Below, piece after piece: positions 54,725 to 64,000 of a DNA stretch of 64,000 bases (positions are counted from its first letter, which is position 1; every line of letters begins with the position of its first letter). Position numbers and translations under genes: made by a program. The notes beneath the pieces were generated by a model. That model had not been told where the DNA came from and searched no databases. It was given only the letters and a program-made list of their open reading frames with translations. This DNA comes from an uncultured Paludibacter sp. (lineage in GTDB: Bacteria > Bacteroidota > Bacteroidia > Bacteroidales > Paludibacteraceae): contig CALCBD010000048.1 in the NCBI GenBank assembly GCA_937897985.1, positions 1 to 64,000 of the forward strand, in the 5' to 3' direction.

Positions 54725-56302
54725 TTAAAACTCCGAAGAAAAATGAAAACGGATATTTTTGAAGTCGTTTTGAGCCATTTGAAGGACATAACCCGAATCG
54801 GCCATAAAAACATCGCGTCCTTCTTTGTCCACTGCCATAAATTGAGCTTTACGTTTTTTGAAATTTTCAAGTTCGGTGGCATCGTCACTTTCTATCCAGC
54901 ATGCTTTATAAAGTGAAATTGGTTCCCAACGGCATTGTGCTCCGTATTCGTGAAGTAATCTGTATTGTATGACTTCAAACTGGAGTTGACCAACTGTACC
55001 GATGATTTTACGACCGTTGTATTTATTGATAAACAGCTGAGCCACACCTTCGTCCATAAGTTGATTGATGCCTTTGTCTAATTGTTTGGTTTTCATGGGG
55101 TCGGCATTCTCAATGTATTTAAACATTTCAGGTGAGAAGCTCGGAATACCTTTGAAATGCAGTTCTTCTCCGCCGGTCAGCGTATCACCTATTTTGAAAT
55201 TGCCGGTGTCAGGTAAACCAACAATATCGCCGGCATAAGCTTCGTCCACTGTTTCTTTTTTCTGAGCCATAAAGGCAGTAGGAGAGGAGAAGCGCATCAT
55301 TTTCCCATGACGCACATGTTTGTAGTTGACATTTCGTTCAAATTTTCCTGAACAAACTTTGATAAAAGCAATGCAACTCCTGTGATTAGGATCCATATTA
55401 GCGTGAATCTTAAACACAAAACCTGCAAATGCTTCTTCGTAGGGATTAACCTCACGTTCCTGAGTTTGAACAGGACGGGGTGAAGGTGCAATTTCAACAA
55501 AACAATCAAGCAATTCCTTAACACCGAAAGTATTCAGAGCACTTCCAAAAAATACGGGAGCCAGCGAACCTGCAAGGTATTTCTGCAGATCAAATTCCGA
55601 ATAAACACCGTTGATAAGCTCCATATCTTCGCGAAGTTTTGATGCATCGGCATTACCCACCAAATTGTCTAATTCCGAACTGTTGATGTCCGACAAAGCT
55701 ATTGATTCACTGATAGTTTGTTTGTTGGGTGTATAAAGCTCCAGGTTATCTTTATAAATATTATACACACCTTTAAATGCAAAACCCTGATTAATAGGCC
55801 AGCTAAGCGGGCGAACAGCGATACCTAATTCAGCTTCAAGTTCGTCCAGCAAGTCGAAAGGATCTTTACCTTCGCGGTCCATTTTGTTTACAAAAATCAT
55901 GACCGGAGTGTTTCTCATCCGGCAAACTTCCATCAGTTTACGGGTCTGCGCTTCCACCCCTTTGGCTGTGTCCACCACAATAATAACACTATCTACAGCA
56001 GTAAGTGTACGGTAAGTATCTTCAGCAAAATCCTGGTGACCGGGAGTGTCGAGAATATTGATTTTAAAATCGCGGTATTCAAAACCCATTACCGAAGTAG
56101 CTACCGAAATACCACGTTGCTTTTCGATTTCCATCCAATCGGAAGTGGCAGTTTTTTTAATTTTATTCGATTTTACGGCACCTGCCACATGAATAGCACC
56201 ACCAAAAAGTAATAATTTCTCGGTTAAAGTTGTTTTCCCGGCATCAGGATGGCTGATAATGGCAAATGTTCGGCGGCGTTGTATTTCGGATGTTAATGAC
56301 AT
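54725..56302 (-). CDS. prfC: Peptide chain release factor 3
   Basis: A 525-residue translational GTPase that recycles RF1/RF2 from the ribosome. G1 motif SHPDAGKTTLTEKLLL (about residues 17-32), G3 DTPGHQDFAEDTYRTL (about 84), G4 NKMDREGKDPF (about 137). The three domains are of normal size and the C-terminal part is as in E. coli PrfC, separating it from EF-G (no domain IV). It converges on uvrB with 20 bases between the stop codons. Confidence 0.95.
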   Translation of the reverse strand: MSLTSEIQRRRTFAIISHPDAGKTTLTEKLLLFGGAIHVAGAVKSNKIKKTATSDWMEIEKQRGISVATSVMGFEYRDFKINILDTPGHQDFAEDTYRTLTAVDSVIIVVDTAKGVEAQTRKLMEVCRMRNTPVMIFVNKMDREGKDPFDLLDELEAELGIAVRPLSWPINQGFAFKGVYNIYKDNLELYTPNKQTISESIALSDINSSELDNLVGNADASKLREDMELINGVYSEFDLQKYLAGSLAPVFFGSALNTFGVKELLDCFVEIAPSPRPVQTQEREVNPYEEAFAGFVFKIHANMDPNHRSCIAFIKVCSGKFERNVNYKHVRHGKMMRFSSPTAFMAQKKETVDEAYAGDIVGLPDTGNFKIGDTLTGGEELHFKGIPSFSPEMFKYIENADPMKTKQLDKGINQLMDEGVAQLFINKYNGRKIIGTVGQLQFEVIQYRLLHEYGAQCRWEPISLYKACWIESDDATELENFKKRKAQFMAVDKEGRDVFMADSGYVLQMAQNDFKNIRFHFSSEF

Positions 56303-56430
56303 GTATTAAAATTGAAAATAAATTTCGGACTGTATTATTCGGAATTTTTAAGGGTGCAAAAGTACTCAAAAAAAACCAATTTTCAAATCCGTTACTATTA
56401 CATAAACCAGACTGAATAAACAGAAAATTA

Positions 56431-56664
56431 TAAATAATGCGAATCAGGAGTTGAATTACTTTATTCAGTTAGCCGTTTCAGTTTATTTCTTTTTCCCGAA
56501 ATTAAGATATCAGGGCTATACCCCTCAGATTTATCTGCCTATTCAAAGTTACAAAGATGTCACAGCTACGCTGCTTAATACTAAATTTTAGGGGCGCAGC
56601 TCTGACATCTTATTTATTTAAACAGGAACTAAAAACAATTTCAACTCCTGATTCGCATTATTTA
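56431..56664. mobile_element. MITE-like 234-bp element with 25-bp perfect inverted ends
   Basis: The ends are perfect inverted repeats of 25 bp: TAAATAATGCGAATCAGGAG... at 56431-56455 and its reverse complement at 56640-56664. An inner pair, AAGATGTCACAGCTACGC and GCGCAGCTCTGACATCTT (15 of 18 bases pair), would extend the fold to one long hairpin. No reading frame. It sits between prfC and the M16 protease terminator. A target duplication is not clear: flanks read CAGAAAA and CAGAGAAA. Confidence 0.75.
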
Positions 56665-56719
56665 CAGAGAAAGTAAAACAGAGTCTGTTCTATGAAAGAA
56701 ACAATAGCACTAATAGTCT

Positions 56720-56766
56720 TAAAACAAAACAGCCCGAATCAAATGACTGATTCGGGCTGTAATTTT
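56720..56766 (-). terminator. Terminator of the M16 protease gene
   Basis: Stem ACAGCCCGAATCA / TGATTCGGGCTGT (13 bp, perfect) with a 6-base loop; on the minus strand TTTTGTTTT follows. It lies about 20 bases after the M16 stop. Confidence 0.92.
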
Positions 56767-56782
56767 TAAACGTTTGTTTATA

Positions 56783-59599
56783 TTATTCGGCAGGTAGCAT
56801 TACTACTTCGAGCACATTTTTCTGATCTACCATTTTCTTCAAAGTAGATTGAATCAGTTCAGGAGTTAATGCTTCAACTGAAGCTTTATAATCGGTAACC
56901 AGATTCAGCTTATCCTGATAGAAACGTACAACTGCCGCATCCCACCAGTTATTTTCGGCTAAATCTTCAGTGTACTTTTTAAGCATATTTTCCTTTACTT
57001 TCTGCAGGTCATCAGCTCTTGGACCCTGGGCAACAATTTGATTTACTTCATCGTAAATAATTCCCATCAGTTTATGTTGTTTTTCGGGGTCGGTGTCGAA
57101 CTGCATCATCAAAGTTGCTTCGTCGACAGGAGTATTGTTCATTGAACCTCTTACGCCAACTCCATACGATCCGCCTTCTTTTTCACGGATGCTTTCGAGA
57201 TACCTGATATTCAGGATACTGCCGATAGCTGTCAATACAGTTCTGTTGGTCATATTGAAAGGTAAGGAAGCACTGAATAAAATGAAGTTGGAAGCTTTTT
57301 TCACTTTCATTTCTTTTTTGAAATAATCCTTTACTTCTCCTTTTGGCTTACGGATATTGTTGTCGGTGAATTTTTCACCACCTTTTGCTGATTTCAAACC
57401 ACCAAGGTAAGTGCATACCGCATTTTTAACAGCCGGATTTTTTGTATCGACATTACCGGTAAATACGAAAGTAAAATCGGCAGGTACAGCAAATCTTTCT
57501 TTGAAGATTGCTAAAGCTTTGTCCTGATTCAATTTGTCGATTGTTTGCAGATTGATAATTACAGTACGTGGATTTCTGTTGTTGACCAGCATATTCACTG
57601 AATCGGAAAATGCTTTACGTGGATCACTTGCACTGTTGGCCAAACTTGCACGATACATGTTAATTAATGCTTTATATGAATTATCGTCCTTACGCGGAGC
57701 TGTGAAATTCAGATAAATCAGTTGAAGCATGGTTTCGAAATCGTTGACTGACGAACTTCCGTCAAAACCTTCTTCGTATCCGCTGATAGTTGGGGTAACT
57801 TTTGCAATTTTGCCTGTCAGCAATTTGTTGAGTTCAATCTGATTGTATTCACCCAAACCATTGTTGCCGATTATACTTGTTGCCATCATAGCCGATGGTA
57901 AATCTTCCGCATTTTTAACTTTGGATAAACCACCTTCACTGAATGCTGACAATAAAATTTCGTCTTCTTTAAATTTAGTAGGTTTAAAAATCACTTTGAT
58001 GCCGTTGCTGAGCAACCATTCTTCTGTACCCAGCACACTGTTGGTCGAAACTTTTTTAACTGTTCCGGCAGCAGGGATTTTGCTGATCAGTGGTTTATTC
58101 AGATTTTCTTCGGCTTTAGCTGTGAGCTCAGCTTTTTTGCTTGCATCGATAGCCTGTCTGATTTCGGCTTCGGCTGGTACTTTTACAGCTTCTTTTTCGG
58201 GAGCCATGATCGAAACAATCAGGTTTTTATCGGTAACATAACCTTTTGCCAGCTGATTGACCATGTCGGCTGTTATGCGCGGCAACAGCATTTGCATGGT
58301 TTGGTATTCCCATTCGATACCCGGAATCAGTTCATTGCTCAGGAAATTGCGTACATACTCACGAATCAGGTTTTGACTTTTCTGATTTTCACGGTCTTTA
58401 TAAGCTGTTTCGGTATTTTTCAGCAAGTCGGTTTTGGCGCGTTCGAGTTCCGAATTTGTAAAACCAAATCTTTTTACTTTTTCGGCTTCGAGCAGTGCTG
58501 CATTGAGTCCCTCCATTTCGCGTCCTTCATTAGGAATGACAAGAATCTGGAAAGCATCTTTCGATTTAACAAGTTCATCATAAGTAGCATATCCACCTAC
58601 AAATGGTGCATTGGCCTGTTGTGTGATTTCATCAAAACGGTTACCGAGCATCATCGAAATCAGATTATTCATGAGGCTCATTACATATCCACCCATCGAT
58701 TTTTTTACTTCAACCGGCAATTTATCATGTTTGTATTCAAGTTCAATTCTTGTCATACGGGCTTCTTTGTCTTTTACGATTGCAATGATAGGTTCATCGT
58801 TGTCGTTAATTGTAAAGACAGTTCTTTCAGCAGGATTAACCGGTTTTGGTATGTCGGCAAACATGGATTTTATTCTGGCTTCAACTTTATCAACATCGAC
58901 ATCACCTACTACTAAAATAGCCTGTTGATCAGGGCGATACCATTTTTGGTAATAGTCGCGTAAGGTCTTGTGTGAGAAATTGTTGATAACAGCAGTGTCG
59001 CCGATTACATCGCGTTTAGCATATTGTGACCCCGGATATTTCAATTTGTTCGATTCTTTCCACATACGTCGTTCAGCTCCGGCACCGGTACGCCATTCTT
59101 CGCGAATAACACCACGTTCGGCATCGATTTCAGTGTCAAGTAATGAAACGTAGCCCGACCAGTCGTGCAAAACGAGCAATGCGCTGTCGATGATACTTTC
59201 GCGTATTGTCGGTACAGCCGAGAGATTGTAAACAGTTTCGTCCAGCGAAGTGTAAGCGTTGATGTTAGCTCCGAATTTAACACCAATTTTTTCGAAATAG
59301 TTTATAATTCCCTTGTCGGGGAAATTTTTAGTTCCGTTGAAACACATGTGTTCCAGGAAATGAGCCAATCCATTCTGATCGTCATTTTCGAGGATAGAAC
59401 CAACATTCTGAGCTATGAAAAACTCAGCACGCTCTTTGGGCAACTTGTTGGCACGAATGTAATACGTCAGACCATTATCCAACTTCCCGTAACGTACCTT
59501 CGGATCCATGGGAACCGCCGGTGCCTGTTGGGCATACATAGCTGCTGAACTTAAAAACAGCACGCTTAAAATAACAGATTTAATAAATCCTTTTTTCAT
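56783..59599 (-). CDS. M16-family zinc metalloprotease (insulinase-like)
   Basis: A 938-residue exported protease with a signal peptide (MKKGFIKSVILSVLFLSSAAMYAQ). It contains the two similar halves of an M16 protease. The active N-terminal half carries the inverted zinc motif HFLEH (H80-E83-H84) in GLAHFLEHMCFNGTKNFP and the later Glu in DAERGVIREEW. The second half lacks the motif, as usual, and binds substrate. Works in the periplasm on small peptides. The length suits the one-chain, four-domain form like pitrilysin. Confidence 0.93.
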   Translation of the reverse strand: MKKGFIKSVILSVLFLSSAAMYAQQAPAVPMDPKVRYGKLDNGLTYYIRANKLPKERAEFFIAQNVGSILENDDQNGLAHFLEHMCFNGTKNFPDKGIINYFEKIGVKFGANINAYTSLDETVYNLSAVPTIRESIIDSALLVLHDWSGYVSLLDTEIDAERGVIREEWRTGAGAERRMWKESNKLKYPGSQYAKRDVIGDTAVINNFSHKTLRDYYQKWYRPDQQAILVVGDVDVDKVEARIKSMFADIPKPVNPAERTVFTINDNDEPIIAIVKDKEARMTRIELEYKHDKLPVEVKKSMGGYVMSLMNNLISMMLGNRFDEITQQANAPFVGGYATYDELVKSKDAFQILVIPNEGREMEGLNAALLEAEKVKRFGFTNSELERAKTDLLKNTETAYKDRENQKSQNLIREYVRNFLSNELIPGIEWEYQTMQMLLPRITADMVNQLAKGYVTDKNLIVSIMAPEKEAVKVPAEAEIRQAIDASKKAELTAKAEENLNKPLISKIPAAGTVKKVSTNSVLGTEEWLLSNGIKVIFKPTKFKEDEILLSAFSEGGLSKVKNAEDLPSAMMATSIIGNNGLGEYNQIELNKLLTGKIAKVTPTISGYEEGFDGSSSVNDFETMLQLIYLNFTAPRKDDNSYKALINMYRASLANSASDPRKAFSDSVNMLVNNRNPRTVIINLQTIDKLNQDKALAIFKERFAVPADFTFVFTGNVDTKNPAVKNAVCTYLGGLKSAKGGEKFTDNNIRKPKGEVKDYFKKEMKVKKASNFILFSASLPFNMTNRTVLTAIGSILNIRYLESIREKEGGSYGVGVRGSMNNTPVDEATLMMQFDTDPEKQHKLMGIIYDEVNQIVAQGPRADDLQKVKENMLKKYTEDLAENNWWDAAVVRFYQDKLNLVTDYKASVEALTPELIQSTLKKMVDQKNVLEVVMLPAE

Positions 59600-59891
59600 T
59601 TTTTGGTGATTTTGTTATTAATTAATATGTTTGTACTCAAAATTGAAAAAACACAGTTTATAATTCACAAAGAAAAGTCTTTTTTCGCAATAATCAAAAT
59701 TTTTTTATTGTTTTTCGATAAAATAATGTTAAAAAGATGATTATGCTAAATATAAAACCGTGATTGAACAAAAACAGTTTGAATTCAGCTTTTCAGTGAA
59801 TATAATTATAAACAATAACAACAATAATTTTCATTCGTTTTAAAAACTATTGAAAACTGAATAATTTATTAATTTTTCATCTCATAAAACA

Positions 59892-60383
59892 ATGTCAGAA
59901 GAACTTAAAATATCGAATAACATTAGCAAGGAAGAAAAATACATCGAACTTTTGCCACAAATAGAAGCTCTGATTGGATATGAAGAAAATTTAACCGCAA
60001 ATCTGGCGAATATTGCGGCAGCACTTCATCAAACATTTTCGTGGTGGTGGGTGGGATTTTATATGGTTGAAAATGAAGAACTCGTTTTGGCTCCGTTTCA
60101 GGGTCCGATTGCCTGTACACGAATAAAATACGGACGCGGTGTTTGCGGGACGGCGTGGAAAGAATCGAAAAGCCTGTTGGTACCTGATGTTGAAAAATTT
60201 CCCGGACATATTGCCTGTAGCAGCTTATCCGTTTCCGAAATTGTAGTTCCTGTTTTCGGCAAAACAGGTCAGGTAGCAGGAGTACTGGATGTTGACAGTG
60301 AGAAATACGATGTGCTTGACGAAACCGATATAAAGTATCTCGAAGAAATCAGCAAGCTGATTACCAAAAAACTGCCGAATTAA
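59892..60383 (+). CDS. msrC: Free methionine-(R)-sulfoxide reductase (GAF domain)
   Basis: A 163-residue GAF-domain enzyme that reduces free methionine-R-sulfoxide with thioredoxin. Three Cys stand at C75, C85 and C109; the spacing of 10 and 24 residues matches the catalytic Cys of E. coli fRMsr (84, 94, 118). Aromatic-rich SWWWVGFYMV forms the ligand pocket. It has its own promoter region in a 290-bp AT-rich gap with no exact -7 box. A broken partial copy lies downstream at about 60760-60917. Confidence 0.92.
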   Translation: MSEELKISNNISKEEKYIELLPQIEALIGYEENLTANLANIAAALHQTFSWWWVGFYMVENEELVLAPFQGPIACTRIKYGRGVCGTAWKESKSLLVPDVEKFPGHIACSSLSVSEIVVPVFGKTGQVAGVLDVDSEKYDVLDETDIKYLEEISKLITKKLPN

Positions 60384-60454
60384 AATAAAACATAGATTTG
60401 ATACTAAATTTCTTTAGTCAAATGACAAGAATTCATTTACGATTGATATTCATT

Positions 60455-60644
60455 AAAACAGAACGCAAATTTGCGCTGATGAGGCTGATTATAAAACGGA
60501 TTTCAATACAGGCAAACCGGTATGATTACAGGATGGTGACAAAATCTTATCCCGTTGGCGGGATTTAAATCCAAATAATTCAGTTTTAAACAGATTATTA
60601 TTAGTGTCAGTCAGCTAAATTCTTGTCATTCAGCGTTCTGTTTT
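60455..60644 (+). mobile_element. MITE-like 190-bp element, copy 2 (inverted)
   Basis: Reverse complement of 7914-8104 along its whole length. Here the inverted ends are perfect for 12 bp (AAAACAGAACGC at 60455-60466, GCGTTCTGTTTT at 60633-60644). No reading frame. It separates the sulfoxide-reductase gene from its broken partial copy. Confidence 0.8.
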
Positions 60645-60759
60645 TTTTTGTTGAGTGCTGAAAATTAACTGAATTTTTGAAATCAACAGATTGTTTTAAT
60701 ATTTCAATATGAGTTAATTGTTTGGTTTTCAGATTAAGGGATGTTTACCGGAACTAACA

Positions 60760-60917
60760 GTGATAGCCTGTACGTTGTTAAAATCCGATCACGGAGTACG
60801 TTGAACAGCGTGGACGGAATCGAAGTTGTCAGTGAGAAATACGGTGCGCTAGACGAAACCGATATAAAGTATCTCGAAGAAATCAGCAAGCTGATTACCA
60901 AAAAACTCCCGAATTAA
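60760..60917 (+). pseudogene. Broken partial duplicate of the sulfoxide reductase gene
   Basis: The last 90 or so bases (about 60825-60917) repeat the 3' end of msrC almost base for base, coding for the tail ISKLITKKLPN. Upstream, about 60760-60820 aligns weakly with the middle of msrC (GATAGCCTGTACG versus GATTGCCTGTACA, then an AGCGTGGA/GAATCGAA stretch). The segment between is deleted, frames are broken and no start is present, so it is not functional. Confidence 0.75.
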
Positions 60918-60931
60918 AATAAAACCTGAAT

Positions 60932-61879
60932 TTAATTAGCGGATTTCATAATTTTTTCCATTTCGCTGAATGTTTTGTGCTGTCGGGCATAGTCAGCATT
61001 TGTAACTCCGACACGCCCTTTCAGTCTGGTGAAAACATGCAGATTTGAATTGAGCATTTCCACATCTATCATTCTACCGCCCGAAGTTCTCATCCCTTTA
61101 TAAATCATAACCGCACTTACGGGGTCGGCTGTATCATCGACAGCACTTTTGTAAACCTTCATAAAAGTATTGGAGGGTAATACTATTCCTCGTTCTAAGT
61201 CCTTTCGGGTCAAATCGATCAGTGACATCAATTGTTTCAACGTTTCCTGCGGCCTGTATACGTACCATTTTCCTTTTTCGCCGTCGGCAAGTTCCACCGA
61301 GGTATAACCCAGAACAGGCCCGAGCAATCCTACCAAAGTCAGCGTTTTGTTGGACGAAACCACTATCGGATCAATTAAAAAAATACCTTTTGGTAATGTG
61401 TAATCTTTAAAAAAGCCGGATTGAATAAGTTGTAAAATCAGGGGTGCACCGGTAGAAGAACCTGCTAAGTAAATGTTTTTGAAGCCTTTGTTGCTGAGTT
61501 TAATATATTCATCTATGATTGAGCTTTGCCAGTCTTTCCATGTCGATGCTTTGAATTCTTCATAAGTACGTCCGTGTCCGCCGAGTAATACCTGCGACAC
61601 AAGAAATGTTTTAGCCGAATCGGCATAAGTGCGCAATTCGTCCCATTCGAAAGTAGTTGCCGTATAACCATGTGCAGCGATAATAACCGGTGTATTTTTT
61701 TCCTGCAATGTTGGATTGGGTAAATAAGAGGATATGAGATATTTCTGAGGTTGTGTAAGTGATAAATCAAAAATCTGATTTCCATCCAACATAACTGCAT
61801 TGTCAATTTCGGGCGTCGGATTACAAGCTGTTATGAAAAGTATGAATATATATGCTGAAAACCGAATCAATTTTTTCAT
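60932..61879 (-). CDS. Alpha/beta-hydrolase lipoprotein (esterase-like)
   Basis: A 315-residue lipoprotein: MKKLIRFSAYIFILFITAC gives the lipobox ITAC at C19. The alpha/beta-hydrolase core shows the oxyanion-type HGY (about 70-72), a GGHGR turn and the nucleophile elbow GSSTG (S142, residues 140-144); the Asp and His of the triad are not certain but SAVDDTADPVSA and NSNLHVF are candidates. Likely a carboxylesterase or lysophospholipase in the envelope. It follows a beta-barrel gene on the same strand. Confidence 0.85.
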   Translation of the reverse strand: MKKLIRFSAYIFILFITACNPTPEIDNAVMLDGNQIFDLSLTQPQKYLISSYLPNPTLQEKNTPVIIAAHGYTATTFEWDELRTYADSAKTFLVSQVLLGGHGRTYEEFKASTWKDWQSSIIDEYIKLSNKGFKNIYLAGSSTGAPLILQLIQSGFFKDYTLPKGIFLIDPIVVSSNKTLTLVGLLGPVLGYTSVELADGEKGKWYVYRPQETLKQLMSLIDLTRKDLERGIVLPSNTFMKVYKSAVDDTADPVSAVMIYKGMRTSGGRMIDVEMLNSNLHVFTRLKGRVGVTNADYARQHKTFSEMEKIMKSAN

Positions 61880-61921
61880 TCTAATTCTATATTTAACTTT
61901 ATATTAATTCATTTTACCCTG

Positions 61922-62458
61922 TCAAAAACAATAATACACATTCAGCCGGTAAAAAACAGGGAACAGGCTGCCGGGTACTTTAACACCATCACCGTTGATT
62001 AAATTATAACCAACAGTTAGCGATGTTGAAACCGGAAATCGAAACCGGTAATTCAATCCAGTTTCGACCGACAAAAGCATGGATTGATCAGGAAGTACAT
62101 CAAACAAAGAATTGCCGTAGTCAGCTTTAAAGAAACCTGTATTTAATCCTGTCAGTATCTGCAGATTTTTTTTTGATCTGAAATGCCAGTCGGCACCAAT
62201 CATCAGTTGATCCTGTCGGATTGCATTCGAACCTATTGCACTGCCAAACCGGCTTGAAAGATAGGTTGCCTTCAAATGAATTTTTTTATGGAAAAGAAAA
62301 TCTGATGTCAAATCAGCTCCGATACCGTTTTCCCAATACAGATGCTGAGTTTTTTGAAAAACCAAACCTGCCTGTATATCAATGCTTTCGTTTTTTTGTG
62401 CAGAAAGATTCAGCGTCGAAAGAAAAGCAAAAAAGACAATTATGTGAATTCGACTCAT
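61922..62458 (-). CDS. Outer-membrane beta-barrel-like protein, hypothetical
   Basis: A 178-residue exported protein with a signal peptide (MSRIHIIVFFAFLSTLNLSAQ). The mature part alternates polar and hydrophobic residues (IDIQAGLVFQ, IHLKATYLSSRFGS, QMLL-type strands) and ends in a terminal aromatic, LNVYYCF, the mark of outer-membrane beta-barrels. It would form a small barrel of about eight strands. No family name was recognised; it is upstream of the lipoprotein esterase, 40 bases away, probably co-transcribed. Confidence 0.7.
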   Translation of the reverse strand: MSRIHIIVFFAFLSTLNLSAQKNESIDIQAGLVFQKTQHLYWENGIGADLTSDFLFHKKIHLKATYLSSRFGSAIGSNAIRQDQLMIGADWHFRSKKNLQILTGLNTGFFKADYGNSLFDVLPDQSMLLSVETGLNYRFRFPVSTSLTVGYNLINGDGVKVPGSLFPVFYRLNVYYCF

Positions 62459-62549
62459 TATAAAAACTTTAATATAAATCCATACTCTTGTAATTAAAAC
62501 CCAAATTCAGTGGTTTTGTTCAGCATTTCGAACCGGACATCAATTCAGC

Positions 62550-64000
62550 TCAGCCTTTCAGTTCATTCAGATTCATTTCGCAATTGATTTCTTTTCCGCC
62601 GGGTTGGTAAAGCGTTTCAATTTTATCGGCATATCGTTCTTCAACTTTGGCACGAATAATTTTCATCGTGCTGTTTACCAAACCATTTTGTTCTGTGAAA
62701 GGTTCTGTTATAATTGCCACAGCAGCCGGTAACCAACGTTCGGGGAACATTCCTTCAAATTTACCACCTTTGCGGTATTCGTTCAATTCACGTTGTAATT
62801 TGTTGAGTGCCAATTGTCTTGCTTCATCGCTGTTCCATTCCAGATTTGGTTTTTTTCGATGTACATATCGTTTGAGTGCTTCATTATTTACAACAATCAA
62901 TGCAGTGGTAAAAGGGTCCTGATTGTTGTGTAAAACTACCTGATCGATAAAGTGTGAATTGTCGGCCAATGATTCCTCAATTCCTTCAGGACTGTATTTT
63001 TCGCCATCGCTCGAGATTAAAAGGCTTTTAAAACGACCGACAACATACAAAAATCCATCATTGTCCATATAACCCATGTCACCTGTATGCAACCAACCAT
63101 CGACAATCGTTTCGGCAGTCGATTTTTCGTTTTTATAATAACCCGCCATTACATTTTCCCCTTTAATCACAATTTCACCTTTTTCGAAATTTGGCAACTC
63201 ATTGCCATCCGTATCACAGATTTTAAGCTCCATTGGTGTCACTAAATATCCCGAAGAACCCAATTTGTGTCGTTTTTCACCATTTGACGAAATGATGGGA
63301 GTAGCTTCACTCAGACCATATCCCTGATACATAGGAATGCCGATGGCATAGTAAAATCGCTGTAAATCAATATCCAGCAAAGCACCTCCTCCGATAAAGA
63401 ACTTCAAATGTCCTCCGAAACTTTCGCGTATTTTTGAAAATAAAATTTTATCGAACAGCATCAGTAGTGGCTTTTTAATAATCTGAAGTCCTTTGGCCCG
63501 ATTATAACCTTCTTTATTGTATGAATATGAGATGTTCAGAGCAAAATGAAATAAATTATTGATGACCGGTCCTTTTGCACGAATACCTGCCTCAATATTT
63601 TTCCTGAAACTTTTTGCGAGAGCAGGTACACTTAAAAGCAAATCCGGTTGTAATTCCCTGATATTAAGAGGTATATTTTTTAAAGTTTCAATACCCGATT
63701 TTCCGGTCTGAACTGTTCCCACGCTTGCACCTGAGGCCATAAAACTGTAAAAACCGGCAACATGGGCAAAACAGTGGTCAAGTGGTAAAATAATTAATGT
63801 ACGGAAAGTGGCAGGTATTGTCATCAATGTAAGCGCCTGGCTTACATTTGCTGTATAATTCCGGTGAGTCAGCATAATGCCTTTCGGGTCGGCTGTTGTT
63901 CCGGAGGTGTAACTGATATTGGCCAAATCGTCGGGTTGAATCAGTTTTGCAATTTCATTAACAATTTCAGAATTTTTACTTAAGCCATCTTTTCCCCAGA
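62550..64000 (-). CDS. AMP-binding acyl-CoA synthetase (long-chain type), N-terminus outside window
   Basis: The frame stays open to the window edge, so the protein is longer than the 480 or so residues seen. It shows the ANL-family motifs: SYTSGTTADPKGIMLTHRNY (ATP/AMP P-loop, about 20 residues from the visible start), YGLSEATPIISSNG, and DGWLHTGDMGYMDNDGFLYVVGRFKSLL with the Lys-bearing hinge. It activates fatty acids as acyl-AMP and acyl-CoA in the cytoplasm. It is the first gene upstream of the barrel and esterase genes on this strand; the 90-bp gap suggests separate or loose linkage. Confidence 0.88.
   Translation of the reverse strand, partial: WGKDGLSKNSEIVNEIAKLIQPDDLANISYTSGTTADPKGIMLTHRNYTANVSQALTLMTIPATFRTLIILPLDHCFAHVAGFYSFMASGASVGTVQTGKSGIETLKNIPLNIRELQPDLLLSVPALAKSFRKNIEAGIRAKGPVINNLFHFALNISYSYNKEGYNRAKGLQIIKKPLLMLFDKILFSKIRESFGGHLKFFIGGGALLDIDLQRFYYAIGIPMYQGYGLSEATPIISSNGEKRHKLGSSGYLVTPMELKICDTDGNELPNFEKGEIVIKGENVMAGYYKNEKSTAETIVDGWLHTGDMGYMDNDGFLYVVGRFKSLLISSDGEKYSPEGIEESLADNSHFIDQVVLHNNQDPFTTALIVVNNEALKRYVHRKKPNLEWNSDEARQLALNKLQRELNEYRKGGKFEGMFPERWLPAAVAIITEPFTEQNGLVNSTMKIIRAKVEERYADKIETLYQPGGKEINCEMNLNELKG

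Overview
The window is a stretch of chromosome from a Bacteroidota bacterium, most likely of the Bacteroidales or a close order. Evidence: gliding-type lipoproteins and membrane proteins (GldB, GldD, GldE, GldH), the holB-ricT-gldH-trmB-mrp neighbourhood, a bacterial GGGP-synthase homologue, promoters with the Bacteroidota -7 box TAnnTTTG (in several places a -33 TTG lies 20 bases upstream), AT-rich sequence and start codons with little Shine-Dalgarno signal. No rRNA, tRNA or CRISPR array was seen.

Layout. 1-4.97 kb is accessory: the tail of a transposase, then five lone small genes (a hypothetical protein, a secreted thioredoxin-like protein, a DUF4468-type protein, a reverse-strand membrane protein, a DUF4844-type lipoprotein), each separated by hairpin-rich repeats that look like cassette recombination sites, ending in a 21-bp minisatellite and a terminator. 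5.0-11.2 kb is a minus-strand run: DEAD-box helicase, serine beta-lactamase-like hydrolase, omega-amidase-like nitrilase, serS, rpmA, rplU. 11.4-15.2 kb is plus strand: inositol-phosphatase family, an AT-rich secreted repeat protein, a DUF2148 protein and an MFS carrier. 15.2-19.1 kb is a minus operon: small membrane protein, gldE, gldD, phosphopantetheinyl transferase, GGGP synthase. 19.2-25.3 kb carries a stress protein, pyrG, yidC and gldB; a minus MATE exporter follows. 26.8-38.7 kb carries a very large alpha-2-macroglobulin-like protein, a TauE/SafE permease, holB, ricT, gldH, trmB and an Mrp ATPase.

38.8-45.7 kb is a second accessory island, strikingly AT-rich and flanked by an 18-bp direct repeat. 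It holds two stand-alone LytTR DNA-binding proteins plus the remnant of a third, a secreted HExxH putative peptidase, and a tightly coupled ABC-importer operon ending in a ketopantoate-reductase-like gene. A 90-bp block at the 3' end of each LytTR copy is repeated three times and ends in a promoter-like box, so the island looks built from duplicated LytTR modules. This is the best candidate for an undescribed system.

45.7-64 kb is mostly core: gdhA, a receiver/PEP-synthase-like protein, NfeD-floA, PspC, uvrB, prfC, an M16 protease, free-methionine-sulfoxide reductase, a lipoprotein esterase, an outer-membrane protein and the C-terminal part of an acyl-CoA synthetase cut by the window edge. 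This part also holds two kinds of MITE-like element (a 234-bp element with perfect 25-bp inverted ends; a 190-bp family with one copy at 7.9 kb and an inverted copy at 60.5 kb) and a broken partial duplicate of the sulfoxide-reductase gene. All functions are inferred by reading; no database search was run.
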